From the NCBI RefSeq assembly GCF_000377785.1, contig NZ_KB898726.1, positions 151,801-215,800 of the forward strand: a stretch of DNA of 64,000 nucleotides, written 5' to 3'. Below are positions 45,270 to 53,532 of this stretch, piece after piece. The stretch comes from Thioalkalivibrio sp. ALJ24 (lineage in GTDB: Bacteria; Pseudomonadota; Gammaproteobacteria; Ectothiorhodospirales; Ectothiorhodospiraceae). Under the pieces are notes generated by a model, which did not search any database, was not told where the DNA came from, and saw only the letters and a list, made by a program, of their open reading frames with translations. The stretch's first letter is position 1. Each line of letters starts with the position of its first letter. The position numbers and the translations under genes are program-made.

Positions 45270-45689
45270 ATGAGCGTTCACCAGGAAAGCCTGACCTTCA
45301 CCACCCGCGGCCGGGGTTCCGTTCCGGTCACCGAGGCCGTGAACCGGGTCATCCGCCAGTCCGGCATCACCACCGGGACCTGCCATGTCTTCCAGCATCA
45401 CACCAGCGCCTCGCTGCTGATCACGGAGAATGCCGACCCCGACGTGCGCCGCGACCTCGAGACCATCCTCGCGCGCCTCGCGCCGGACGGTGACCCGGCC
45501 TATCACCACGACATGGAAGGCGACGACGACATGGCGGCCCATGCCCGCGCCATGCTGACCCATAACGACCTCACGGTCCCGGTGACCGAAGGCCGGGCCA
45601 GCCTCGGCACCTGGCAGGGCATCTTCCTGCTGGAACACCGCTACGCCGGTCACCAGCGACGCGTCACGGTCACCGTCCAGGGGGAATAG
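45270..45689 (+). CDS. yjbQ: YjbQ family (UPF0047) protein
   Basis: 139 residues from the ATG at 45270, which gives the normal N terminus MSVHQESLTFTTRGRGSV. The family core is TCHVFQHHTSASLLITENAD with the paired histidines, AYHHDMEGDDDMAAHARAML and LGTWQGIFLLEHR. YjbQ proteins form compact trimers; a secondary thiamine-phosphate synthase activity has been reported for E. coli YjbQ, and the physiological role is unclear. It follows the ssrA terminator, so it needs its own promoter, which I could not place in the 29-base gap. Its stop is 12 nt from the convergent rlmM stop. Confidence 0.9.
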   Translation: MSVHQESLTFTTRGRGSVPVTEAVNRVIRQSGITTGTCHVFQHHTSASLLITENADPDVRRDLETILARLAPDGDPAYHHDMEGDDDMAAHARAMLTHNDLTVPVTEGRASLGTWQGIFLLEHRYAGHQRRVTVTVQGE

Positions 45690-45701
45690 GCCAGTGTCCG
45701 A

Positions 45702-46784
45702 TCATGCCGGACGCCCGCGTGGCGGGCGCGCGTGTACGGTGATCTCCTCACGGTCGTGATAGAGTTGGCGCGCGCGCAGGCGAAATCCGCGCCCGGCCAG
45801 CCGGCCTTCCAGCCGATCAAGACATTCACGCACGGTCTCGTAGCGCTTCTTCATCGGCAGCTTGAGGTTGAAGATCGCCTCCTCCGCCCAGCCCGCTTCC
45901 AGCCAGTCCCCGATCCGATCGCTCACCCGTCCCGGCCGGTCGACGATGTCGCACACCAGCCAGTGCACCGGGCGCGGCGGCAACCAGGTAAACGCGTCCT
46001 CGCGCACGTGTTCGACCTGCCCCCCGGCCATCAGGCCCGGATCCATCGGCCCGTTGTCCACCGCCTGCACGTGCAGGCCGCGCCGCACCAGCTGCCAGGT
46101 CCAGCCCCCCGGGGCCGCACCCAGGTCCACGGCCGACATGCCCTCGCTCAGGCGCTGTTCGCGCTCCGCCGGCGTGAGGAACTGATGCCAGGCCTCCTCC
46201 AGCTTGAGCGCCGAGCGGCTGGGTGCCGCACGCGGCGCCTTCAGTCGCAGGATCCCGCCCGGCCGGTCGCTGCTTCGGTCCGGCTCGGCGAGTCCCGGCT
46301 GCACCCGATCGCCGGCGGTCCAGAAGCAGTGCAGCCGCCGCCCCCCGGCGGCACCCGATTCGCGCAGCGACCCGGCCGCGCGCAGCGCTGCGGCCAGCGG
46401 GCGCTCCAGGGCCTTGCCCAGACGCTGCAGCTGCTTGCCCTCGTTGGTGTCCGGGGTCTCGTGCCAGATCGTCTCGAACGACCACCCGGCCGCCTGCACG
46501 CGCTCCACGATCGGCCCGACCCGGTCTTCGCGCGGCAGACCTTCCAGCGGATGCAGGGCCGGCAGGCGCTGGCGGGCAAAGATGCGATCCTCCAGCGCAA
46601 GCGCCTCGCGCAGCGCTTCCGGCTGGCCGTCGGCCGGCAACAGGCGCACAAAGGCCGCGGCGTCGGCAAAACGCAGGTACACCGCGAGTCCCGCGCGCCC
46701 GGCCTCCGCCGCGAGTTCCCCGGCCAGGTCCTTCTCGAACCCGGCCCGACAGTAGAAAAGCAGTTCTTCGATGCCCGGCTCCAT
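45702..46784 (-). CDS. rlmM: 23S rRNA 2'-O-ribose C2498 methyltransferase RlmM
   Basis: 360 residues from the ATG at 46784, preceded by GGGAGGGGACC. An N-terminal THUMP-like RNA-binding region (EELLFYCRAGFEKDLAGELA) is followed by a Rossmann methyltransferase domain: motif I SAVDLGAAPGGWTWQLVRRG, VQAVDNGPMDPGL, VHWLVCDIVDRPG, and the catalytic lysine region AIFNLKLPMKKRYE. Length and domain order match E. coli RlmM (366 residues). A gap of 157 bases to soxB contains the soxB terminator, so it has its own transcription unit. Confidence 0.93.
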   Translation of the reverse strand: MEPGIEELLFYCRAGFEKDLAGELAAEAGRAGLAVYLRFADAAAFVRLLPADGQPEALREALALEDRIFARQRLPALHPLEGLPREDRVGPIVERVQAAGWSFETIWHETPDTNEGKQLQRLGKALERPLAAALRAAGSLRESGAAGGRRLHCFWTAGDRVQPGLAEPDRSSDRPGGILRLKAPRAAPSRSALKLEEAWHQFLTPAEREQRLSEGMSAVDLGAAPGGWTWQLVRRGLHVQAVDNGPMDPGLMAGGQVEHVREDAFTWLPPRPVHWLVCDIVDRPGRVSDRIGDWLEAGWAEEAIFNLKLPMKKRYETVRECLDRLEGRLAGRGFRLRARQLYHDREEITVHARPPRGRPA

Positions 46785-46886
46785 TCCGGTCCCCTCCCGG
46801 CCCGTATCGGCACGCAGGATGCCCCAGCCGTGGTGCACGCCGCCAGCCCGGGCTACCCCGGCAAGACCGCCCGCACACGCGTCCAC

Positions 46887-46914
46887 AAAAAAGGCCGCCC
46901 CTGACGGGGCGGCC
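46887..46914 (-). terminator. Intrinsic terminator downstream of soxB
   Basis: On the minus strand GGCCGCCCC (46914-46906), loop GTCA, GGGGCGGCC (46901-46893) and six T (46892-46887). It is 28 nt after the soxB stop and isolates soxB from rlmM. Confidence 0.92.
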
Positions 46915-46941
46915 CTGATGGTCGGCGATCCGGCCGGGCGA

Positions 46942-48675
46942 TCAGCGCGCCATGCCGGGATCGTCCTCCACGTTCTTCACCTTCGGCAGGTACGGCTGCC
47001 CCACCGACACGGTTTCCTTGTCACGCAGCCAGTCGGCAACGATCTCCCAGACCGGTTCGGTGTCGTGCGGCTCGTGGACATCGGCCCAGCCCGCCACCAC
47101 GTAGTTGCGGTCCGGATCCAGGGGCTCGCCGTTGATCTCCACGTCGGTGATGCGCTCGCCCATCGACTTGTGCGGGTCGATCGTGTAGGTGATGCCACCG
47201 GTACGCACCATGTCGCCGCCGCGGTGTCGGAACGGATCCTCGTTGAAGATCGAGTTCGCGACGTCTTCCATCGCGTTCTTCAGCTGGGCCCCGGTCATCT
47301 CGTTGCGGGTGGTCTCGGAATAAGTGGTCGCGGTCTGACTCATCAGCTCCTCGAAGGTGATCGGCTGGCCCGGCAGCACGCTGATACCCCAGCGGAAGCC
47401 CGGCGACAGCGCCACTTCGGCGTCCATGCGCTCCATCATCGCCTCGAGGATGATCTCGTCGAAGGTGCCGTTGAAGTTGCCGCGGCGATAGAGCAGGTCG
47501 TCCGTCACCGCCAGCTCTTCCATAAGCTTGTCCTCGTACGGCTTGCGCACCTCCTTGATGTGCGCCTCCATCTCCTCGTCGGGCTCCAGCAGGTTGGAGA
47601 ACACCGGCAGCATCTTGAAGCGGTAGTCCTTCACGCCGCTATCATTCACATCCAGATCCAGCACGCCAAGGAACTTGCCGTTGGAACCCGCGTTGGTCAC
47701 CAGAGTACGTTCGCCGGCGGCGTTCTCGATTTCCAGCGCACCCGGGATCGCGTCGTGGGTGTGGCCACCCATGATCACGTCGACGTCGCGCAGGCGACGG
47801 GCCATCTCGATATCCGTGACCATTCCGTTGTGCGACAGGATGGCGACGACCTTGGCGCCCTTCTCCCGCACCTCGTCGATCATCTGCTGCGCTTTCTCTT
47901 CACGGATCCCGAAGGACCAGTCCGGGAACATGTAGCTCGGATTCGCCACCGAGGTGTAGGGGAAGGCCTGGCCTATGATCGCCACCGGGACCCCGTTCAT
48001 CTCGCGGATGGTGTAGGGCTCGAACACCCGGTCACCCCAGTCAGCATCCTCGACGTTTTGTGCGACGAAATCGATGCCGTTGGGCTTGAAGTCGTTCTCG
48101 ATGACCTCCATGAGCCGCTCGTCACCGAAGGTGAACTCCCAGTGACCGGTCATCACGTCCACGCCCAGCAGCTTCTGCGCGTCGACCATGTCCTGCGCAC
48201 CGCTCCACAGCGAGACTGCGGACCCCTGCCAGGTATCACCGCCGTCCAGCAGCAGCGAGTTCGGGCGATCGGCACGCAGCTTCTTAACCAGTGTCGACAG
48301 GTGGGCAAAACCACCGACCCGGCCGTATTTCTCCGCCGCCTCGGCAAAATCGATGTAGGTCAGCGCGTGCGCCTCGGGGGTGCCCTTCTCGACCCCGAAG
48401 TGTTCCAGCAGGGCCTCGCCGGCCAGAACCGGCGGCTTGCCCTTCATGTCCCCCACGCCGATGTTGACGTCCGGCTCGCGGAAATACACCGGCATCAGCT
48501 GCGCGTGGCAGTCGGTGTAGTGCAGCAGCGACACGTTGCCGAACGGCTTGATGTCGTAAAAATCCGACGGCGCGCGCTGCCAGTTGATGCTCTCGCCCGC
48601 CCAGGCGGTGCCGGTCAGACCGGCCGCCCCGGCCGCCACCATGACTTCTAGGAATTCCCTCCGCGTGAGGTTCAT
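46942..48675 (-). CDS. soxB: Thiosulfohydrolase SoxB
   Basis: 577 residues from the ATG at 48675, with AGGAG 7 nt upstream. A Tat signal peptide (LTRREFLEVMVAAGAAGLTG, ending AWA) precedes a metallophosphoesterase domain with LLHYTDCHAQLMPVYFREP, LLLDGGDTWQGSAVSLWSG, VGHWEFTFG-like TGHWEFTFGDERL and HNGMVTDIEMA/MGGHTHDAIPG metal ligands. A 5'-nucleotidase C-domain follows. The YFREP and DGGDTWQGS context distinguishes SoxB from ordinary 5'-nucleotidases. It is the dimanganese enzyme that hydrolyses sulfate from SoxY-bound sulfur intermediates in the periplasm. No soxXYZA genes flank it. Confidence 0.93.
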   Translation of the reverse strand: MNLTRREFLEVMVAAGAAGLTGTAWAGESINWQRAPSDFYDIKPFGNVSLLHYTDCHAQLMPVYFREPDVNIGVGDMKGKPPVLAGEALLEHFGVEKGTPEAHALTYIDFAEAAEKYGRVGGFAHLSTLVKKLRADRPNSLLLDGGDTWQGSAVSLWSGAQDMVDAQKLLGVDVMTGHWEFTFGDERLMEVIENDFKPNGIDFVAQNVEDADWGDRVFEPYTIREMNGVPVAIIGQAFPYTSVANPSYMFPDWSFGIREEKAQQMIDEVREKGAKVVAILSHNGMVTDIEMARRLRDVDVIMGGHTHDAIPGALEIENAAGERTLVTNAGSNGKFLGVLDLDVNDSGVKDYRFKMLPVFSNLLEPDEEMEAHIKEVRKPYEDKLMEELAVTDDLLYRRGNFNGTFDEIILEAMMERMDAEVALSPGFRWGISVLPGQPITFEELMSQTATTYSETTRNEMTGAQLKNAMEDVANSIFNEDPFRHRGGDMVRTGGITYTIDPHKSMGERITDVEINGEPLDPDRNYVVAGWADVHEPHDTEPVWEIVADWLRDKETVSVGQPYLPKVKNVEDDPGMAR

Positions 48676-48723
48676 AGACCACTCCTGAGTGTTGGGACCT
48701 GAATGTAAACCGATAGACGCCCA

Positions 48724-48802
48724 CCGGGTGCGCGTTATTCCATCACGTTTCGCTCGCCCTGCGGGCTCGCGGCACAATGTGACGCCGAACGCACCCGGCG
48801 TC
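48724..48802. repeat. Inverted repeats upstream of soxB
   Basis: CCGGGTGCG (48724-48732) is the exact reverse complement of CGCACCCGG (48790-48798). Nested with it is GACGCCG (48781-48787), mirrored by CGGCGTC (48796-48802). The two pairings are mutually exclusive because they share bases 48796-48798. This could be a leader structure or an operator. The bases between are unremarkable and there is no T-run. Confidence 0.4.
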
Positions 48803-48846
48803 GCGAAAGACCCACCTTCGCAAGGGATAAAGCGAGGAGAATCCAC

Positions 48847-48876
48847 AAAAAAGGCCCCTCCCGAACGGCAGGGGCC
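48847..48876 (-). terminator. Intrinsic terminator in the soxB-tRNA gap
   Basis: On the minus strand GGCCCCT (48876-48870), a 10-base loop, AGGGGCC (48859-48853) and six T (48852-48847). No annotated gene precedes it on this strand, which is the main reason to suspect a small RNA. Confidence 0.85.
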
Positions 48877-48957
48877 AATACGCGACATACACCACTCAAC
48901 GGCTACCCGATCGAACGCGGCATGCCCCGTGGTCGACGGCACCGATCGAAGCTGGCA
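48847..48957 (-). ncRNA. Candidate FNR-regulated small RNA
   Basis: This is a roughly 110-nt transcript predicted from signals alone. An FNR-type box (48991-49004) and a -10 element TACAGT (48969-48964) would start transcription near 48957, and an intrinsic terminator ends it at 48847-48876. No ORF with a ribosome-binding site lies inside, and the neighbouring soxB is on the far side of the terminator. Its sequence does not resemble the FnrS or PhrS RNAs I know. Expression is unproven; the terminator is the strongest evidence. Confidence 0.4.
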
Positions 48958-48963
48958 CCTCCG

Positions 48964-49004
48964 ACTGTAGCTGGCGACACAAACGAGATTGTGATGCAGA
49001 TCAA
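48964..49004 (-). promoter_or_regulatory. FNR/Anr-type box and -10 element
   Basis: The minus strand reads TTGATCTGCATCAC (49004-48991) against TTGAT-N4-ATCAA: 9 of 10 positions. TACAGT follows at 48969-48964. The box centre is about 40.5 bases before the predicted start at 48957, the class II activator spacing. A CRP site is less likely because one half-site (TCAAT) is poor. Confidence 0.5.
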
Positions 49005-49124
49005 TGAGAAACGCGTTCGGAATGAAATGTCCCCGGACCTTTTGCTACCGGCCGTCCCGGGGACGGTTAAGCGATCCGGGCCATTGCGCCGGACCGTCGC
49101 GTGGTTTAACCTTTCGCGGCTTAC

Positions 49125-49215
49125 GGAGAGGTGGCCGAGCGGTCGAAGGCGCACGCCTGGAAAGTGTGTATACGGTAACCCCGTATCGAGGGTTCGAATC
49201 CCTCCCTCTCCGCCA
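49125..49215 (+). tRNA. tRNA-Ser (anticodon GGA)
   Basis: A 91-base class II tRNA: acceptor GGAGAGG pairs with CCTCTCC, followed by discriminator G and encoded CCA. The anticodon loop CTGGAAA gives GGA, reading UCC/UCU serine codons. A long variable arm (TGTGTATACGGTAACCCCGTA region) and the T-loop GGTTCGAATCC are present. A terminator follows, and the next genes form a polysaccharide module, so this tRNA is a possible island boundary. No duplicated 3' end is seen in the window. Confidence 0.95.
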
Positions 49216-49262
49216 GATTGAAGGAGATCTCCGGCATCCGCTCAGGTGTCCGGAACTCGACG

Positions 49263-49287
49263 AAAAGGGCCTCCGGGCCCTTTTTTT
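49263..49287 (+). terminator. Intrinsic terminator after tRNA-Ser
   Basis: AAAAGGGCC (49263-49271), loop TCCG, GGCCCTTTT (49276-49284) and a T-run through 49287. It lies 47 nt after the tRNA and just before the capD-like start. Confidence 0.9.
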
Positions 49288-49334
49288 ACATGGGCTCCTC
49301 ACAGGCGCATCTCGCGCACCGGGACCAGGGAAGA

Positions 49335-51248
49335 ATGGGCAACCCCACCAACCAGCCAGGCCGCCGGCGCACGCGCTGGCTCGGTTCCCTCATCAACCTG
49401 CCGCGCCGCACCAAGCGCTGGCTCATGGTCGCGGCCGACGTGGTCATGCTTCCGCTGGCCCTCTGGAGCGCCTTCGCCATCCGTCTGGCCGAACCCCTGC
49501 CGCCGGCCATGCTCAATGCCTGGTGGCTGTTCCCCCTGTTGCCCGTGGCCGGCGTGTTCATCTTCGCCCGCCTGGGCCTGTACCGCGCGGTGGTGCGCTT
49601 TATGGGGACGCGCGCGGTGTGGTCGGTACTCACCGGCGTGATCCTGCTGGCCCTTCTGCTGTGGGCGGCCGCGGCCATCGGACGTCTCGACGACTTTCCA
49701 CGGCTGGTCCCGGTCAATTTCGCCATCCTTGCGTTTCTGTATGTGGGTGGCAGCCGCTTCCTGGTGCGCAGCTGGTACCACACGGTCAACGAGCTCCGTC
49801 GGCATGCCGAGCCCGTGCTCGTCTACGGAGCCGGCGCGGCGGGCATGCAGCTCGCCGCCGGCCTTGGTCCGGCCGGACAGTTCCGCATCATCGCCTTCAT
49901 CGACGACAACCCGGCCCTGCAAGGTCAGGCGATCAACGGCATCCGGGTTCATCCACCTCGCATGATCGGGCCGTTGCTGCACCAGCACGGGATCCGGCGC
50001 ATCCTGCTGGCCATACCGTCCGCGTCGCGATCCACCCGCAAGACGATCCTGGAGCGCCTGGAGCCCTACCCGCTGCATGTGCAGTCGGTGCCGTCCATGG
50101 AGGCGGTGGTTTCCGGCCAGGCACGGCTGGAGCAGCTCGAGGACATCGACGTCGCCGACCTCCTGGGCCGCGACCCGGTGCCGCCGCAGCCCGATCTGCT
50201 GCGTTGCAGCATCCATGGCCGGCGCGTGATGGTTACCGGTGCCGGCGGATCCATCGGCTCCGAACTGTGCCGGCGCATCCTGCGTCAGGAGCCCGCCGAA
50301 CTCGTCCTGCTCGAACGCAATGAGTACGCGCTCTACCGTATCGAACAGGAGATGCGTGCCCTGCGCGAGGAACTGCGACTGGACTGCGCCATCCATGCCC
50401 TGCTGGGTTCCGTCACCCTGGAACGCCGGGTGACATCCATCCTGCGCCTGAACCGGGTCCAGACCCTGTACCACGCCGCGGCCTACAAACATGTGCCCAT
50501 CGTCGAAGAGAATGCCGTCGAGGGGGTGCGCAACAACGTGTTCGGCACCCGCATACTGGCCGATGCCGCCATCGCCGCCGGGGTCGAACGTTTCATCCTG
50601 ATCAGTACCGACAAGGCCGTGCGCCCCACCAACGTGATGGGCGCCAGCAAACGCCTGGCCGAGATGATCCTGCAGGACCGCGCCGCCAACACCCCGGGCA
50701 CCATCTTCAGCATGGTGCGTTTCGGCAACGTACTGGGTTCTTCGGGTTCGGTCGTGCCGCTGTTTCACCGCCAGATCCGCGAGGGCGGCCCGGTGACCGT
50801 GACCCACCCGGAGATCACCCGGTATTTCATGTCCATCCCCGAGGCGGCCGAGCTGGTGATCCAGGCCGGCACCATGGCCAGCGGGGGCGAGGTCTTCGTC
50901 CTCGACATGGGCGAAGCCGTGCGCATCCAGGACCTGGCGCGACGGATGATCCGACTGCACGGACGCCAGGTCCGCGACGCGAACGGCCAGCCAGCGGATG
51001 GCATCGCGATCACCTTCACCGGCCTGCGACCGGGCGAGAAGCTCTACGAGGAACTGCTGATCGGCGACAACGTGGAACCGACCCGGCACCCGCGCATCAT
51101 GCAGGCACGCGAAGACCATGCCGCACCCGAGACCCTGGGCCGGGCCCTGGAGCAACTGGAGGCCGCCGATCAGGCGATGGATGCCGAGGCCACGCGCGAG
51201 CACCTGCGGCGAATCCTGCCCGAATACCGGCCCGCACCCGCCGACTGA
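49335..51248 (+). CDS. Nucleoside-diphosphate-sugar 4,6-dehydratase (FlaA1/CapD/WbpM type)
   Basis: 637 residues from the ATG at 49335 (CAGGGAAGA upstream); an earlier in-frame ATG lies on the terminator and is disfavoured. Four membrane helices occupy about residues 28-140 (VAADVVMLPLALWSAFAIRL; LLPVAGVFIFARLGLYRAVV). Then come a Rossmann region (VLVYGAGAAGMQLAAGLG) and the extended SDR domain: MVTGAGGSIGSELCRRILRQ, YHAAAYKHVPIVEENAVEG, STDKAVRPTNVMGASKRLAE with the catalytic lysine, and RFGNVLGSSGSVVPLF. It dehydrates UDP-GlcNAc-type sugars for surface glycans. It is convergent with wzc. Confidence 0.9.
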   Translation: MGNPTNQPGRRRTRWLGSLINLPRRTKRWLMVAADVVMLPLALWSAFAIRLAEPLPPAMLNAWWLFPLLPVAGVFIFARLGLYRAVVRFMGTRAVWSVLTGVILLALLLWAAAAIGRLDDFPRLVPVNFAILAFLYVGGSRFLVRSWYHTVNELRRHAEPVLVYGAGAAGMQLAAGLGPAGQFRIIAFIDDNPALQGQAINGIRVHPPRMIGPLLHQHGIRRILLAIPSASRSTRKTILERLEPYPLHVQSVPSMEAVVSGQARLEQLEDIDVADLLGRDPVPPQPDLLRCSIHGRRVMVTGAGGSIGSELCRRILRQEPAELVLLERNEYALYRIEQEMRALREELRLDCAIHALLGSVTLERRVTSILRLNRVQTLYHAAAYKHVPIVEENAVEGVRNNVFGTRILADAAIAAGVERFILISTDKAVRPTNVMGASKRLAEMILQDRAANTPGTIFSMVRFGNVLGSSGSVVPLFHRQIREGGPVTVTHPEITRYFMSIPEAAELVIQAGTMASGGEVFVLDMGEAVRIQDLARRMIRLHGRQVRDANGQPADGIAITFTGLRPGEKLYEELLIGDNVEPTRHPRIMQAREDHAAPETLGRALEQLEAADQAMDAEATREHLRRILPEYRPAPAD

Positions 51249-51265
51249 GCGAGCCAGCCCGCTAC

Positions 51266-53497
51266 TTACTTGTACGAGTAGTGGTAGTACCCGTACCCGT
51301 AACTGGCGCTGGCCGTAGCCTCCATCGAGTTCAGGATCGCCCCCCGGGTCTCCACGCCCGCGCTCTCCAGACGCCGTCGGGCGGTTTCGATCTCGCGCAC
51401 GGGGTTGAGCTGGAAGCGCACCACCATCAGGGTCGTCGAGCAGTGCCGCGCCACCACAGACGCATCCGTCACCGCGAGGATCGGCGGGGTATCGATCAGC
51501 ACGAGATCGTACTCCTCGCTCACCTGATCCAGGAACCGGGTGAAGCGCTCGTTCATCAACAGCTCGGCCGGATTCGGCGGCGCCGAGCCACGGGCCATGT
51601 AGTCCAGCCCCTCGATGTCGGTCTCGCGGATCGCTTCGCTCAGAGTCAGCTTGTCGGTCAGCATATCCGACAACCCGCCCGCGCTGGACTCGCCAAAGGC
51701 ATGGTGGATGTGGCCCTTGCGCAGGTCGGCATCCACGACCAGCACCTTCTGACCCGCCTGCGCACACACCGCGGCCAGATTCACCGAGATGAAGCTCTTG
51801 CCCACCCCGGGGCTCGGCCCGGTGATCACCAGCCGGTTGTCCCCAGCCTCCAGCATCGCAAAATGCAGGCTGCTGCGCAGTCCGCGCAGGGCCTCGACCG
51901 CCCCGTCGGTGGGCGAATACGAGGCCAGCACGCCGCTCACCACACCTTGCTCGGACGCGGCGCCTTCACGCCTGCCACTGCTCCGACTGTCGCGTCGCCG
52001 GCGCAGACGCTTGATCAGTTTCTGCTGTACATCCGAAAGCGGCACGGTCGCATACACCGGGAGGTCCAGCTCCTCGATCTGTTCCTGCGACTCCACGCCC
52101 CGGTTGAGCATTCCACGCAGCAGTACCAGGGCCACCGACAGCATCCCGCCGAGCACTGTCGCCAGTGCGACGATCAGACCGCGCTGCGGCTCCACCGGCG
52201 ACGGCAACACCGCCGCATCATCCAGGATGCGCACGTTCCCCACAGTGCCGGCACGAGTGATATCCAGCTCCTGCATGCGGTTGAGCAGCTGGACGTAGAC
52301 CTCCTGATTCACTTCCACGTCGCGCTGCAGCCGCAGCACCTGCTGCTGGGTCTCGGGCAACCCCCCGATCTTTTCCTGCAGCGAGCGACGCTCGTTCTGC
52401 AGCTGTTCGCGTTTTTCCAGCAGGGTCACGTAGGTGGGATGGCTCTGGGTGTAGCGCCGGGAGATCTCCGCCTCCTCGAACTCCAGCTCGGTGATCTGGC
52501 GATCGAGTTCCACCAGACGGTCGAGGATCGACTGCGTCTCCATCGACATGTCAACGCTTTCCTGCTCCACCTGGTACTCGTTGAGCGCGTCCTCGGCCTC
52601 GCGCAGGCGGGCGCGCACCTCGGGCACCTGATCCTCCAGGAACTCCAGACTCTGTTCGGCCTCCGCCGCCTGACGTTCCACGTTCTGCTGGCGATAGATG
52701 TCGCTGATCGCGTTCAGTGCGCGCCGGGCCTGATCCGAATCCGAATCGGTGTACGTAAGACTGAACACCCCGCTCTCGCTGCCCTGCTCGCTGGCCTGAA
52801 AACGGTTGCGCAAGTCACGGATCGCATTCAGCCGCGAATCGCGCCGCAGCTCGAAGCGCGCACCCGGTGCGGCAGACACCTCCTCGACGAACAGGATCAC
52901 CTGCCCGTCCATAAAACTGGCCTCTTCGCCGACCCGGCCTTCACCGACTTCTTCCTCCTCGTGGCGCAGGACAAACCGGTCCTCACCGGTGACCTCCAGT
53001 TCCATGACCCGGCCTTCCATCTCCGGCGAGACCCGCAGATCCCCTAGGCTCAGATGTTCCCCCGCCCACGCGTAACCTGCACCCGGCCCGCCGAGCATGG
53101 CGGCGTCGGCCCGTGCCCAGCCCCGGCGCACCAGGAACTCGCCGATCACCGGCAGGTGCACCGGCCTCACCACCAGATCCAGGCGCTCACGGTCCACCGC
53201 CTGTCCCAGCACCATGCGCGACCGCAGGATCTCCAGCTCGGCCGAGGCACGGGGTTCGCGCCCCAGCATCTCGCGCATGTCGTCCAGCGGCGCGCGCATG
53301 CCCCCGGTCTCCTCGACCTGCACCAGCGCATCGGCCTGATAGATCGGTGTGGCCAGGTTCGCGTAGATACCACCACCCAGCATGAACAGGAAGGTGATGC
53401 CGACGATCCACCACTTGTGATCCAGCAGCAGCCCGAACAGCCGTCCGAGATCGATTTCGTCATCCGCCGGAGCCGAGGGAGAGGGATTCTGCGCCAT
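51266..53497 (-). CDS. wzc: Polysaccharide co-polymerase / tyrosine autokinase Wzc
   Basis: 743 residues. The N-terminal Wzz domain (DEIDLGRLFGLLLDHKWWIV with the first membrane helix), a long periplasmic coiled coil (LEFLEDQVPEVRARLREAED), a second helix (LIVALATVLGGMLSVALVLL) and the cytoplasmic BY-kinase domain are all present. Walker A is ITGPSPGVGKSFISVNLAAV, A' is VLVVDADLRKGHIHHAFG, and Walker B is LVLIDTPPILAV. The last 13 residues (SYGYGYYHYSYK region) hold six tyrosines, the autophosphorylation cluster. Its phosphorylation cycle, reversed by Wzb, controls polymer length and export. It is 35 nt after wzb. Confidence 0.95.
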   Translation of the reverse strand: MAQNPSPSAPADDEIDLGRLFGLLLDHKWWIVGITFLFMLGGGIYANLATPIYQADALVQVEETGGMRAPLDDMREMLGREPRASAELEILRSRMVLGQAVDRERLDLVVRPVHLPVIGEFLVRRGWARADAAMLGGPGAGYAWAGEHLSLGDLRVSPEMEGRVMELEVTGEDRFVLRHEEEEVGEGRVGEEASFMDGQVILFVEEVSAAPGARFELRRDSRLNAIRDLRNRFQASEQGSESGVFSLTYTDSDSDQARRALNAISDIYRQQNVERQAAEAEQSLEFLEDQVPEVRARLREAEDALNEYQVEQESVDMSMETQSILDRLVELDRQITELEFEEAEISRRYTQSHPTYVTLLEKREQLQNERRSLQEKIGGLPETQQQVLRLQRDVEVNQEVYVQLLNRMQELDITRAGTVGNVRILDDAAVLPSPVEPQRGLIVALATVLGGMLSVALVLLRGMLNRGVESQEQIEELDLPVYATVPLSDVQQKLIKRLRRRRDSRSSGRREGAASEQGVVSGVLASYSPTDGAVEALRGLRSSLHFAMLEAGDNRLVITGPSPGVGKSFISVNLAAVCAQAGQKVLVVDADLRKGHIHHAFGESSAGGLSDMLTDKLTLSEAIRETDIEGLDYMARGSAPPNPAELLMNERFTRFLDQVSEEYDLVLIDTPPILAVTDASVVARHCSTTLMVVRFQLNPVREIETARRRLESAGVETRGAILNSMEATASASYGYGYYHYSYK

Positions 53498-53532
53498 GGA
53501 TTATCGTGTTCCTGTGGTCTTTTGGGGGCCGT

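Noticed and set aside
46942-48675. Ordinary 5'-nucleotidase/UshA for this gene
   Set aside because: The Tat signal and the YFREP and DGGDTWQGS contexts match SoxB rather than UshA.
48903-49221. Short open frames overlapping tRNA-Ser and the soxB upstream region
   Set aside because: They run through the tRNA sequence, lack ribosome-binding sites and have no recognisable similarity.
49299-51767. An 822-codon minus-strand open frame opposite the FlaA1-type dehydratase
   Set aside because: The plus-strand dehydratase has all catalytic motifs; the antisense product has none and runs into the wzc frame.
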